In this document: piece after piece, positions 1-7,358 of the stretch | Layout of the letters: each line of letters opens with the position of its first letter | Position numbering within the stretch: the stretch's first letter is position 1 | NCBI GenBank assembly: GCA_018432935.1 | Contig: JAHDSF010000017.1 | Coordinates: 62,001 to 126,000, forward strand | Source of the DNA: Rhodospirillales bacterium | Lineage (GTDB): Bacteria > Pseudomonadota > Alphaproteobacteria > Rhodospirillales > Shumkoniaceae | Reading direction: 5' to 3' | DNA length: 64,000 nt | Made by a program: the position numbers and the translations under genes | The notes under the pieces: generated by a model | What the model was told of the DNA's origin: nothing | Databases searched by the model: none | The model's input: the letters and a program-made list of their open reading frames with translations, nothing else

Positions 1-1082
1 GCATCCTCGACCAGGTCCGAGATCGCCGGCACCAGCTTGGGATCGTAGAGGCCGGGGAACAGCATGAGTTGCTGGCGATAGGCATCGACGACCTTGCCCT
101 GCGGGTCGAGAAGCTGCCAGTCGATGGTGGCGGGGCCGGCCTCCGCGGGGGCCGTCTTCTTGTCGAAGCGGACGTTCAGGACATGAGCGGCGGTCCCGTT
201 CTCCCGCGTCATCTGGAAGCCGTACTCTTTCATGGCTTCCCAGGCCACGGAGCGGAACATCCGCTCGATTTCGCCCTCCTTGCCGCCGCTCGCCTCGCGG
301 ACGATGAGCGGCAGCGACGCCACTCCGGCCGAGGGCGCCGCCACGGCAGTCGGGGCCGCTGCAACGGCAGCAGCTGCCCGCACCGGCTGAGGGATCGCGG
401 TCGGCGGCACCGGCGCGGCGCTCGCCACCGGCCGAGCCGGGGCAAGGCCGCTGCGCGGGGTGGGGGGGGTTGTGGGTGCACACGTCCCCGCCGCGTTGCC
501 CGACCATCCGGGAATGCACGAAAGCGCGCCCAGCGGCGCGCCCGGATCGGGCGGCGGCGCCGCCGGCGGCATGTCCCTGATGTAGGAGGCGGCGGTTTCC
601 GGGCTGTTCATGTCGAAGCCGCCGACCTGGAAGCCCGGCGCCGCGGATGGCGCCGGCAGCGGCATCTCGACCCCGGTTATGTAGGAGCCGGGGACCGGCG
701 GCATGCCCACCGAAAAGCCCTCGCCCGAGCCGACCGGCAACACGTCCGGAGGAGGCAGCGGCAGGGTGGTGGGCTTGATGAAGTCGCTGGCGATCGGCTG
801 CGGCCCAAGCGAGAACACGTCACCCAGGGCGACCGGCCCCACCGTCGGCGGCGGCAGCGACATCGTGATTCCGGTGACCTGGCTGCCGGCACTTGCCGGT
901 GGCACCATCGAGAACGCGCGGACATCGCAACCGAAGCAGGGTGCTGACGGGGGCCCCCAGGTGCCGCTGGCGGATGGGCGGGATGCCCCCTCCCTCGCAG
1001 CAACCGAATCGGCGCCGGCCCCGGTACAGGACGCCGCCAACCCCGTCGCGAGCAGGAGCGCGAGACGCCATGTTCCGACCAT
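1..1082 (-). CDS. Proline-rich putative lipoprotein, C-terminus beyond the left edge
   Basis: The frame is open from an ATG at 1082 to the window edge, giving at least 360 residues and no stop. The N-terminus is a short hydrophobic signal (about residues 5-17) followed by LAASC, so Cys19 is a plausible lipidation site, although the -3 residue is Ala rather than Leu. Residues about 60-270 are Pro/Ala-rich and low in complexity, with loosely repeated MPLP/LPLP-type stretches and scattered Cys. The last 90 visible residues look folded and contain charged helices. I do not recognise the family. It is divergent from tupB. It is likely an envelope-anchored protein with a flexible stalk and a globular C-terminal domain. 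Confidence 0.75.
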   Translation of the reverse strand, partial: MVGTWRLALLLATGLAASCTGAGADSVAAREGASRPSASGTWGPPSAPCFGCDVRAFSMVPPASAGSQVTGITMSLPPPTVGPVALGDVFSLGPQPIASDFIKPTTLPLPPPDVLPVGSGEGFSVGMPPVPGSYITGVEMPLPAPSAAPGFQVGGFDMNSPETAASYIRDMPPAAPPPDPGAPLGALSCIPGWSGNAAGTCAPTTPPTPRSGLAPARPVASAAPVPPTAIPQPVRAAAAVAAAPTAVAAPSAGVASLPLIVREASGGKEGEIERMFRSVAWEAMKEYGFQMTRENGTAAHVLNVRFDKKTAPAEAGPATIDWQLLDPQGKVVDAYRQQLMLFPGLYDPKLVPAISDLVED

Positions 1083-1274
1083 CGATCCCCTCCCCTCCGC
1101 GGACGTCCACCCACCAAGAGCCCTGCATCGACGCTCCATGTCAAGACCGACGATCGCCAACCTTTGCTGACTTTTGCTTGCATTTTGATGATGTCTGTTC
1201 ACTGTTGCGGCAAGGGTATGGAAAATGCCTGCTCCCGGTTTCGCCCCCGGCGGGACGCTGCTGACGATTGCCTC

Positions 1275-1982
1275 ATGTCGCCGCTCGTTGAAGCCCTTTG
1301 GCAAGCTGCCGCTCTTATCCTCCATGCCGATTCGGATCTTGCCGAGATCGTCGGGCTGTCGCTTGCGGTCAGCCTCGGCGCCACCGCCCTCGCCGCCCTG
1401 GTCGGCATGCCGATCGGCGCGATGGCGGCGCTCTTCCGCTTTCCCGGCCGGCGGGCGCTGGTCGTGCTGCTCGATGCCCTGATGGGGCTGCCGCCGGTGG
1501 TCGCGGGGTTGTTCGTGTACCTCATCCTGTCGCGCTCCGGGCCGCTGGGCTTCCTCGGGCTTCTCTACTCGCCGCTGGCGATGGTGATCGCCCAGTTCAT
1601 CCTGATCCTGCCGATCGTCGCCGCCCTCAGCCGCCAGGTAGTCGAGGACCACTGGCGCGAGTACGAGGAGCAGCTTCGCTCGCTGGGTGCCGGCCCGGGG
1701 CGGGCATTGCCGACCTTGCTGTGGGACGGCCGCTTTTCTTTGTTCACCGTGGTGCTGGCCGGCTTCGGTCGCGCCATCGCCGAGGTCGGCGCAGTGATGA
1801 TCGTCGGCGGCAACATCGCCCACGTGACGCGGACGATGACCACGACCATCGCTCTCGAGGTGAACAAGGGCCAGCTCGCCCTCGCGATGGCGCTGGGAAT
1901 CATCCTCATCGCGCTCGCGGTCTCGGTGAACGGCTCCGTGCATGCGGCAAAGCACGTCGCCCAGCGGTGGGGCGGGCAGTGA
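1275..1982 (+). CDS. tupB: Tungstate ABC transporter permease TupB
   Basis: Integral membrane subunit of a TupABC-type oxyanion importer, about 235 residues with roughly five hydrophobic segments. The cytoplasmic EAA-type loop that docks the ATPase is visible as EEQLRSLGAGPGRAL near residue 130. The ATG at 1275 was chosen because the product then begins just before the first membrane helix; the frame stays open upstream to 1164, but the extra residues are Cys/Arg-rich and unlike the family. No strong ribosome site is visible. The stop overlaps the tupC start (TGATG). Assignment to tungstate rather than molybdate rests on the TupA partner encoded two genes downstream. Confidence 0.88.
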   Translation: MSPLVEALWQAAALILHADSDLAEIVGLSLAVSLGATALAALVGMPIGAMAALFRFPGRRALVVLLDALMGLPPVVAGLFVYLILSRSGPLGFLGLLYSPLAMVIAQFILILPIVAALSRQVVEDHWREYEEQLRSLGAGPGRALPTLLWDGRFSLFTVVLAGFGRAIAEVGAVMIVGGNIAHVTRTMTTTIALEVNKGQLALAMALGIILIALAVSVNGSVHAAKHVAQRWGGQ

Positions 1983-2713
1983 TGCACGGCCCCCAGCCGA
2001 TCCTGCCGCTGGAACTGCGCGAGGTCGTCCTCGCGCTCGGCGGAAGGCGCCTGATCGACGGCATCTCCTGTCGGTTCGCTGCCGGCCTGAAGACCGTCAT
2101 CATCGGTCCCAATGGCGCCGGCAAAAGCCTGTTCCTTCGCCTTTGCCACGGCCTTATCCGGCCGACCGCAGGCGAAATCGTCTGGCATGGCGCGGCCGGA
2201 CGCGATCCGGCTTCTGCCCAGGCGATGGTGTTCCAGCGACCGGTCATGCTGCGTCGCAGCGCGGTCGCCAACATAGAGTACGCGCTGTCTCTGCAGGGCC
2301 TTGGTCGTCGGCTGCGGCGGGAACGGGTTGCCGAAGTCCTCGCGAGGACCGGGCTTTCCGAGATCGCCGACCGGCCTGCCCGGGTGTTGTCCGGCGGCGA
2401 GCAGCAGAAGCTGGCCCTGGCCCGGGCCTGGGCCCTGCGTCCGCAGGTGCTGTTCCTGGACGAGCCGACCAGCAGCCTGGATCCCGGCGCGAGCCACGCG
2501 ATCGAAGAGATCGTGCGGACGCTCCATGCCGAAGGCACCCGGATCATCATGACCACCCACGACCTCGGCCAGGCGCGACGCCTTGCCGACGAGGTCGTCT
2601 TTCTTCACCACGGCCGGATCGTCGAGCACGCTCCGGCGCCGGCCTTCTTCGACGGGCCCGCCTCGCCGCTCGCCGCAGCCTTCCTGCGCGGCGAGCTGTT
2701 GTGGCGGGAGTGA
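1982..2713 (+). CDS. tupC: Tungstate ABC transporter ATP-binding protein TupC
   Basis: Cytoplasmic ATPase of about 243 residues. Walker A is GPNGAGKS (about residues 42-49), the ABC signature is LSGGEQQ (about 136), and Walker B is VLFLDEP, followed by the switch histidine in TTHD. It lacks the long C-terminal regulatory domain seen in ModC, as expected for TupC. The start overlaps the tupB stop by one base, so the two are translationally coupled. The gene order here is B-C-A, with the binding protein last. Confidence 0.9.
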   Translation: MHGPQPILPLELREVVLALGGRRLIDGISCRFAAGLKTVIIGPNGAGKSLFLRLCHGLIRPTAGEIVWHGAAGRDPASAQAMVFQRPVMLRRSAVANIEYALSLQGLGRRLRRERVAEVLARTGLSEIADRPARVLSGGEQQKLALARAWALRPQVLFLDEPTSSLDPGASHAIEEIVRTLHAEGTRIIMTTHDLGQARRLADEVVFLHHGRIVEHAPAPAFFDGPASPLAAAFLRGELLWRE

Positions 2714-2745
2714 CAGGACCAAACGATAAAACCAGGAGGAACAGA

Positions 2746-3558
2746 ATGCGCAGACTCGCAGCCGCTTTCGCCTTTGCCGCCTCGCTGGCGGCCGTCTCGA
2801 CCCTCGCGGCCGATAAGTTCATCACAGTCTCCTCGACCACCTCGACCGAGGACTCGGGCCTGTTCGGCTCCATCCTGCCCAAGTTCACCGCCAAGACCGG
2901 CATCGAGGTCCGGGTGGTAGCGCTGGGTACCGGCAAGGCGATCGAGGTCGCCAAGAGGGGCGACGCCGACGTCCTTTTCGTCCATCACCGCCCGTCCGAG
3001 GACAAGTTCGTCGCCGATGGCTTCGGCGTGAAGCGCCATGACGTCATGTACAACGACTTCGTCGTGGTCGGCCCGAAGTCGGACCCGGTCGGCATCCGCG
3101 GCATGAAGAGCGCCGCCGACGCCTTCAAGAAGATCGCCGCAGCCAAGGCCCCGTTTGCCTCGCGCGGCGACAAGAGCGGCACCCATATGGCCGAGCTGGC
3201 CGTCTGGAAGGCGGCTGGCGTCGACGTCGCCCCGGCCTCCGGCACCTGGTACCGCGACACCGGTTCGGGCATGGGCCCGACGCTCAACACCGCTTCGGGG
3301 ATGAACGCCTACACGGTGGCCGACCGCGGCACCTGGATCAGCTTCAAGAACAAGGGCGAGCTCGAGCTGCTGGTGGAAGGCGATGCGGTGCTTTTCAACC
3401 CTTACGGCGTCATGCTCGTGAACCCGGTCAAGCATCCGCATGTCAAGGCCGAGATGGGGCAGGCGTTCATCGACTGGCTGGTGTCGTCGGAAGGCCAGAA
3501 GGCGATCGCTGACTTCAAGATCGAGGGCCAGCAGCTCTTCATGCCGAACGCCAAGTAG
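2746..3558 (+). CDS. tupA: Tungstate-binding periplasmic protein TupA
   Basis: Secreted solute-binding protein of 270 residues that delivers tungstate to TupBC. A Sec signal peptide covers about residues 1-21 and ends AALA/LAA. Just after it lies the family-typical Ser/Thr-rich ligand motif SSTTSTEDSG (about 27-36). Further motifs shared with the copy downstream are VHHRPSEDKF, RGDKSGTH and RGTWISF. An excellent ribosome site, AGGAGGA, lies at 2734-2740, five bases before the ATG, consistent with the need for more binding protein than transporter. It is the third gene of the operon, 32 bases after tupC. Confidence 0.92.
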   Translation: MRRLAAAFAFAASLAAVSTLAADKFITVSSTTSTEDSGLFGSILPKFTAKTGIEVRVVALGTGKAIEVAKRGDADVLFVHHRPSEDKFVADGFGVKRHDVMYNDFVVVGPKSDPVGIRGMKSAADAFKKIAAAKAPFASRGDKSGTHMAELAVWKAAGVDVAPASGTWYRDTGSGMGPTLNTASGMNAYTVADRGTWISFKNKGELELLVEGDAVLFNPYGVMLVNPVKHPHVKAEMGQAFIDWLVSSEGQKAIADFKIEGQQLFMPNAK

Positions 3559-3661
3559 GGCAATCCCGTTTCCGGTCTGCTGAACCGGTCGGCCCCTCCT
3601 TGCCGGACCGGCGATCGCGCTTACCTGAAGGCGATCGACGAACCGGAAGGGACATATTCCC

Positions 3662-4438
3662 ATGGCCGTGGCAGACGGACGGCGGGATGGCACCACCGTC
3701 ACCGTGTTGGCGACCACCTCGCTCCAGGATTCGGGGCTGTTTGCCTCGATTCTCCCCAAGTACAGCGCCGCCAGCGGCGTCGTGGTCCGGGTGGTCGCCC
3801 TCGGCACAGGAAGGGCGGTCGCGCTCGCCGAGCGTGGCGATGCCGACGTCCTGCTCGTCCATCACCGTCCGTCCGAGGACAAGTTCGTGGCCGACGGCTT
3901 CGGCGTGAAGCGCCACGAGATCATGCGCAACGACTTCGTGCTGGTCGGCCCGAAGGCGGATCCGGCCGGCATCCGCGGCACCACGGATGCCGCGGCCGCG
4001 TTTGCGAGAATCGCCGCCGCCGCCGCGCCGTTCTGCTCGCGCGGAGACCGAAGCGGCACCCATCTCGCCGAGCTGGCGCTGTGGCAGACGGCTGGCTCCG
4101 GCGCCCCCTCGACGGCGGCAGGCTGGTACCGCGAACTGGGTGCAGGCATGGGAGCGACCCTGACCCTGGCCTCGGGCATCGGGGCCTACACGCTGGTCGA
4201 CCGCGGCACGTGGATCAGCTTCGCCGCCAAGGGTGACCTTGAGCTCCTGGTCGAGGGCGACCCGCGTCTTGCCAATCCTTACGCCGCCATCCTCGTCAGC
4301 AAGGCTCGGCATCCGCAGGTGAACGACGTGCAAGGTCAGGCCTTCATCGACTGGCTGAAGTCCGCGGAAGGCCAGAAGGCGATCGCCGATTTCAGAATCG
4401 GGGGCCGGCAGCCGTTCACGCCGTGCGCAACACCGTAG
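3662..4438 (+). CDS. Second TupA-like protein lacking a signal peptide
   Basis: This is a tandem paralogue of tupA (258 residues). It is close to tupA along nearly its full length: it retains VHHRPSEDKFVADGFGVKRH, SGTH, RGTWISF and the C-terminal QGQAFIDWL block. The ligand loop reads ATTSLQDSG in place of SSTTSTEDSG. There is no hydrophobic leader: the product starts MAVADGRRDG, and an in-frame stop at 3626-3628 rules out an upstream extension that could supply one. It is therefore predicted to stay in the cytoplasm, or to be a duplicate that lost export. The frame is intact. A GGAAGGGA ribosome site precedes the ATG. A role as cytosolic tungstate store or sensor is speculation. Confidence 0.82.
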   Translation: MAVADGRRDGTTVTVLATTSLQDSGLFASILPKYSAASGVVVRVVALGTGRAVALAERGDADVLLVHHRPSEDKFVADGFGVKRHEIMRNDFVLVGPKADPAGIRGTTDAAAAFARIAAAAAPFCSRGDRSGTHLAELALWQTAGSGAPSTAAGWYRELGAGMGATLTLASGIGAYTLVDRGTWISFAAKGDLELLVEGDPRLANPYAAILVSKARHPQVNDVQGQAFIDWLKSAEGQKAIADFRIGGRQPFTPCATP

Positions 4439-4557
4439 CGCTGCACCTTCCCCTCGACCGGCGGAAGACTGCCGATGGCCGCTTTTCCTTGGTCCCCCAG
4501 GTATGAAGGGCTAAGATGCGCGCCAATCCGAGAGGTCTTCGGGGAAAGGACATCGCC

Positions 4558-5517
4558 ATGAGATGCATGCGGATGGCGGCCATGGCGGCCGCCCTGGCCG
4601 GCTTTGCCGCAGCGGCGCCCGCCGCGGAAAGACACGTCGCGATTACCCAGATCGTCGAGCACCCGGCGCTCGACGCCTGCCGCAACGGTGTCAAGGACGA
4701 GCTCGCCGCGGCCGGCTTCGAGGTCGGCAAGAACCTCAAGTGGTCGTACGAATCCGCGCAAGGCAATATGGCGGTCGCCGCTCAGATCGCGAAGAAGTTC
4801 GCGGGCGAGGAGCCGGACGTCATCGTCGCCATCGCGACTCCGTCGGCGCAGACGGTGGCGGCCAGCGCCAGGCGCACGCCGCTGGTGTTCAGCGCGGTCA
4901 CCGACCCGGTCGGCGCCAAGCTGGTCGAGGCCTGGGACAAGCCCGGCGAGTTCGTGACCGGGGTCTCCGACAAGACACCGATCGACAAGCACCTCGGGCT
5001 GGTCAAACGGCTCGCGCCCAAGGCCAAGACGGTCGGGGTCATCTACAATCCCGGCGAGGCCAACGCGGTCTCGATCCTGAATTCGGTCAAGGAAGAAGCG
5101 CCAAAGCTGGGGCTGGCGGTCGTCGAGGCGGCAGCGCCGCGATCCAGCGACGTGCTGGCCGCTGCCCGCTCGCTGGTCGGCAAGGCGGACGCGATCTACA
5201 TCGGTACCGACAACACCGTAGTCTCGGCCTTCGAGGCGGTGGTCAAGGTCGGTACCGAAGCCAAGATCCCGGTGTTCGCCGGCGACACCGCCTCGGTCGA
5301 ACGGGGCGCGGTGGCGGCGCTCGGCTTCGACTATTACGACGTCGGCCGCCAGACCGGCAAGGTCGTGCTGCGCATCCTCAATGGCGAGAAAGCGAGCGCG
5401 ATCCCGGTCAGGGGCGTCGAGAAGATGGACCTTTACCTGAATCTCAAGACCGCCCCGCAGATGGGCCTCGAGATACCGGAAAAGGTCGTCGCCGAAGCGC
5501 AGAAGATCATTCGTTAG
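4558..5517 (+). CDS. ABC transporter substrate-binding protein, ABC_sub_bind (TrpX-like) family
   Basis: Periplasmic binding protein of 319 residues for the importer encoded by the next two genes. A signal peptide covers about residues 1-21 (Met/Ala-rich, ending AAAPAAA). The mature protein opens with VAITQIVEHPALDACRNGV, typical of the family. The middle shows SAVTDPVGAKLV and GVIYNPGEANAV, and the hinge region has YIGTDNTVVSAFEAV. The start at 4558 is preferred over 4516 because it puts the signal peptide at the N-terminus and is preceded by GGGGAAAGGA. Substrate is unknown; relatives are linked to aromatic amino acids or nucleoside-like ligands, which does not settle it here. Confidence 0.85.
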   Translation: MRCMRMAAMAAALAGFAAAAPAAERHVAITQIVEHPALDACRNGVKDELAAAGFEVGKNLKWSYESAQGNMAVAAQIAKKFAGEEPDVIVAIATPSAQTVAASARRTPLVFSAVTDPVGAKLVEAWDKPGEFVTGVSDKTPIDKHLGLVKRLAPKAKTVGVIYNPGEANAVSILNSVKEEAPKLGLAVVEAAAPRSSDVLAAARSLVGKADAIYIGTDNTVVSAFEAVVKVGTEAKIPVFAGDTASVERGAVAALGFDYYDVGRQTGKVVLRILNGEKASAIPVRGVEKMDLYLNLKTAPQMGLEIPEKVVAEAQKIIR

Positions 5518-5540
5518 GAGGACGCCGCCGCCGTTCCCCT

Positions 5541-5576
5541 CCCCCCTCTCTTCCTCGAACGAGAATGAGAGGGAGG
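5541..5576 (+). repeat. Imperfect hairpin between binding-protein and permease genes
   Basis: A C/T-rich left arm (5541-5557) pairs with a G/A-rich right arm (5560-5576), with 14 of 17 positions complementary. It sits in the 95-base gap between the binding-protein stop and the permease GTG. There is no T-run, so it is more likely an mRNA-stabilising or attenuating hairpin than a full terminator. Confidence 0.5.
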
Positions 5577-5612
5577 AGGCGACGTTGGCAGCCTTGTGAG
5601 AAGGTCTTTCGC

Positions 5613-6515
5613 GTGAGCCTCATCGCCTTCCTTGGAGCCGTCGAGACGGGCCTCATCTACGCGCTCGTCGCACTGGGCGTATACCTCTCGTTCCGGGTGC
5701 TGCAGTTCCCTGATCTTACCGTCGACGGCAGCTTTCCCCTGGGCGCCGCCGTCGCCGGCATCCTGATCGTCAGCGGCATCAATCCGTTCCTCGCCACCTT
5801 CGCCGCCTTTTTCGCCGGCGCCGCCGCAGGGCTGGTGACCGCTTGGCTGAACGTGCGCCTCAACATCCTTCACCTGCTCGCCTCGATCCTGACCATGATC
5901 GCGCTGTTTTCGATCAACCTGCGCGTCATGGGCGGCCCCGTGGTGCCGCTGCTCGGCGAGCAGACGGTGTTCAGCGGGCTCGACGGACTTGGCATCCCCA
6001 GCTACTGGACGCTGCCGGCGGCGCTGCTGGTCATCGTCGTTCTGTGCAAGATCGCGATCGACCTGTTCCTCAACTCGCAGATCGGCGCCGCCATGCGGGC
6101 GACCGGCTCGAATGCGCGCATGGCGCGCGCCCAGGGTATCAACACCGGTGCCTACGTGCTGCTCGGCATCGCCCTCAGCAACGCGCTGGTCGCGGTCGGC
6201 GGCGCCCTGTTCGCGCAGACCCAGGGCGCGGCGGACATCACCCTCGGGGTCGGCACCATCGTGGTCGGCCTGGCGGCGGTGATCGGCGGTGAGGCCGTGA
6301 TCCTGCCGCGGACCCCGTTCCTGTCGACGCTTGCCTGCATCGCCGGCTCGATCCTCTACCGGATCGCAGTGGCGCTGGCGCTGAACGCCGACTTCATTGG
6401 CCTGAAGGCTCAGGACCTCAACCTCATCACCGCCGTGCTGGTGGCCGGAGCGATGGTCCTGCCGACGGTGCGCACGCCCGTTACGAGAGCCTTGCTGAAG
6501 GCGCGCGGCCGATGA
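5613..6515 (+). CDS. ABC transporter permease of the ABC_sub_bind importer
   Basis: Integral membrane protein of 300 residues with eight to nine hydrophobic segments, of the branched-chain-amino-acid-permease-like fold that accompanies ABC_sub_bind binding proteins. Visible family motifs are FPDLTVDGSFPLGAA near residue 35 and RATGSNARMARAQGIN in the ATPase-docking loop. The GTG at 5613 gives a proper N-terminus (VSLIAFLGAVETG) and is preceded by GTGAGAAGG; the frame is open far upstream, but that part overlaps the binding-protein gene in another frame. It ends in an ATGA overlap with the ATPase gene. Confidence 0.88.
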   Translation: MSLIAFLGAVETGLIYALVALGVYLSFRVLQFPDLTVDGSFPLGAAVAGILIVSGINPFLATFAAFFAGAAAGLVTAWLNVRLNILHLLASILTMIALFSINLRVMGGPVVPLLGEQTVFSGLDGLGIPSYWTLPAALLVIVVLCKIAIDLFLNSQIGAAMRATGSNARMARAQGINTGAYVLLGIALSNALVAVGGALFAQTQGAADITLGVGTIVVGLAAVIGGEAVILPRTPFLSTLACIAGSILYRIAVALALNADFIGLKAQDLNLITAVLVAGAMVLPTVRTPVTRALLKARGR

Positions 6516-7306
6516 TCGACGTCCGCTCCCTCAAGGTCACCTTCAACCAGGGCACTCCGATGGAGAGTCGGGCCCTGCGCGGGGTCGACCTCCACATCCC
6601 GGCCGGCCAGTTCGTCGCCGTCATCGGCAGCAACGGCGCCGGCAAGACCACCTTCCTCAACGCGCTGTCCGGCGAGGCACGGCCGGACACCGGACGCATC
6701 CTGATCGACGACGAGGACGTCACGAATTGGCCGGCGCACCGCCGCTCGACCCTGGTCGCCCGCGTATTCCAGGACCCGATGGCCGGCAGCTGCGCCAACC
6801 TGACGATCGCCGACAACATGGGTCTGGCCGCGGCCCGCACCGGCAGACGGTCGTTGCGTCCCGCCGTCAACCGCGCCCTGCGCGAGGAGTTCCGGGCCCA
6901 CCTTGCCCGCCTCGAACTCGGGCTGGAGAACCGGCTCGACGACCCGATGGAACTCCTCTCGGGCGGCCAGCGCCAGGCGGTCAGCCTGCTGATGGCCACC
7001 ATCAGGCCGATGAAGATCCTGCTCCTCGACGAGCATACGGCGGCGCTCGACCCCAAGATCGCCGCCTTCGTGCTCGAGCTCACGCGCCGGATCGTCGCCG
7101 AGCAGAAGCTGACCACGCTGATGGTCACCCACAGCATGCGCCAGGCCCTCGACGTCGGCGACCGCACGGTGATGCTGCACGAGGGCCGCGTCGTTCTCGA
7201 CGTCATCGGCGAGCAGCGCCGCGGCATGAAGGTCGAGGACCTGCTGCGGATGTTCGAGAAGGTGCGCGGCCAGGAGCTCGACGACGACAAGCTGCTGCTG
7301 GGCTGA
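6512..7306 (+). CDS. ABC transporter ATP-binding protein of the ABC_sub_bind importer
   Basis: ATPase of 264 residues. Walker A is GSNGAGKT (about 43-50), the signature is LSGGQRQA (about 150), Walker B is ILLLDEH, and the switch histidine is in VTHSM. The Walker B motif ends in DEH rather than the common DEP, as is usual for this transporter group. Translation is coupled to the permease by the ATGA overlap at 6512. Together with the two preceding genes it makes a complete importer. Confidence 0.9.
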   Translation: MIDVRSLKVTFNQGTPMESRALRGVDLHIPAGQFVAVIGSNGAGKTTFLNALSGEARPDTGRILIDDEDVTNWPAHRRSTLVARVFQDPMAGSCANLTIADNMGLAAARTGRRSLRPAVNRALREEFRAHLARLELGLENRLDDPMELLSGGQRQAVSLLMATIRPMKILLLDEHTAALDPKIAAFVLELTRRIVAEQKLTTLMVTHSMRQALDVGDRTVMLHEGRVVLDVIGEQRRGMKVEDLLRMFEKVRGQELDDDKLLLG

Positions 7307-7358
7307 CGCTCTTGGGGACGCCTTTTCGGGTCTCGACGCTCGGTCGAGGGGGTTCGAC

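Noticed and set aside
1164-1274. Molybdenum-cofactor or tungsten riboswitch before tupB
   Set aside because: Short resemblances to GCCTCCCGG-type motifs occur, but the conserved paired elements could not be built; the stretch was left as an untyped leader.
4563-5612. N-terminal extension of the ABC permease frame by 350 codons
   Set aside because: The upstream part lies over the binding-protein gene in another frame and is not membrane-like; the GTG at 5613 gives a normal permease.
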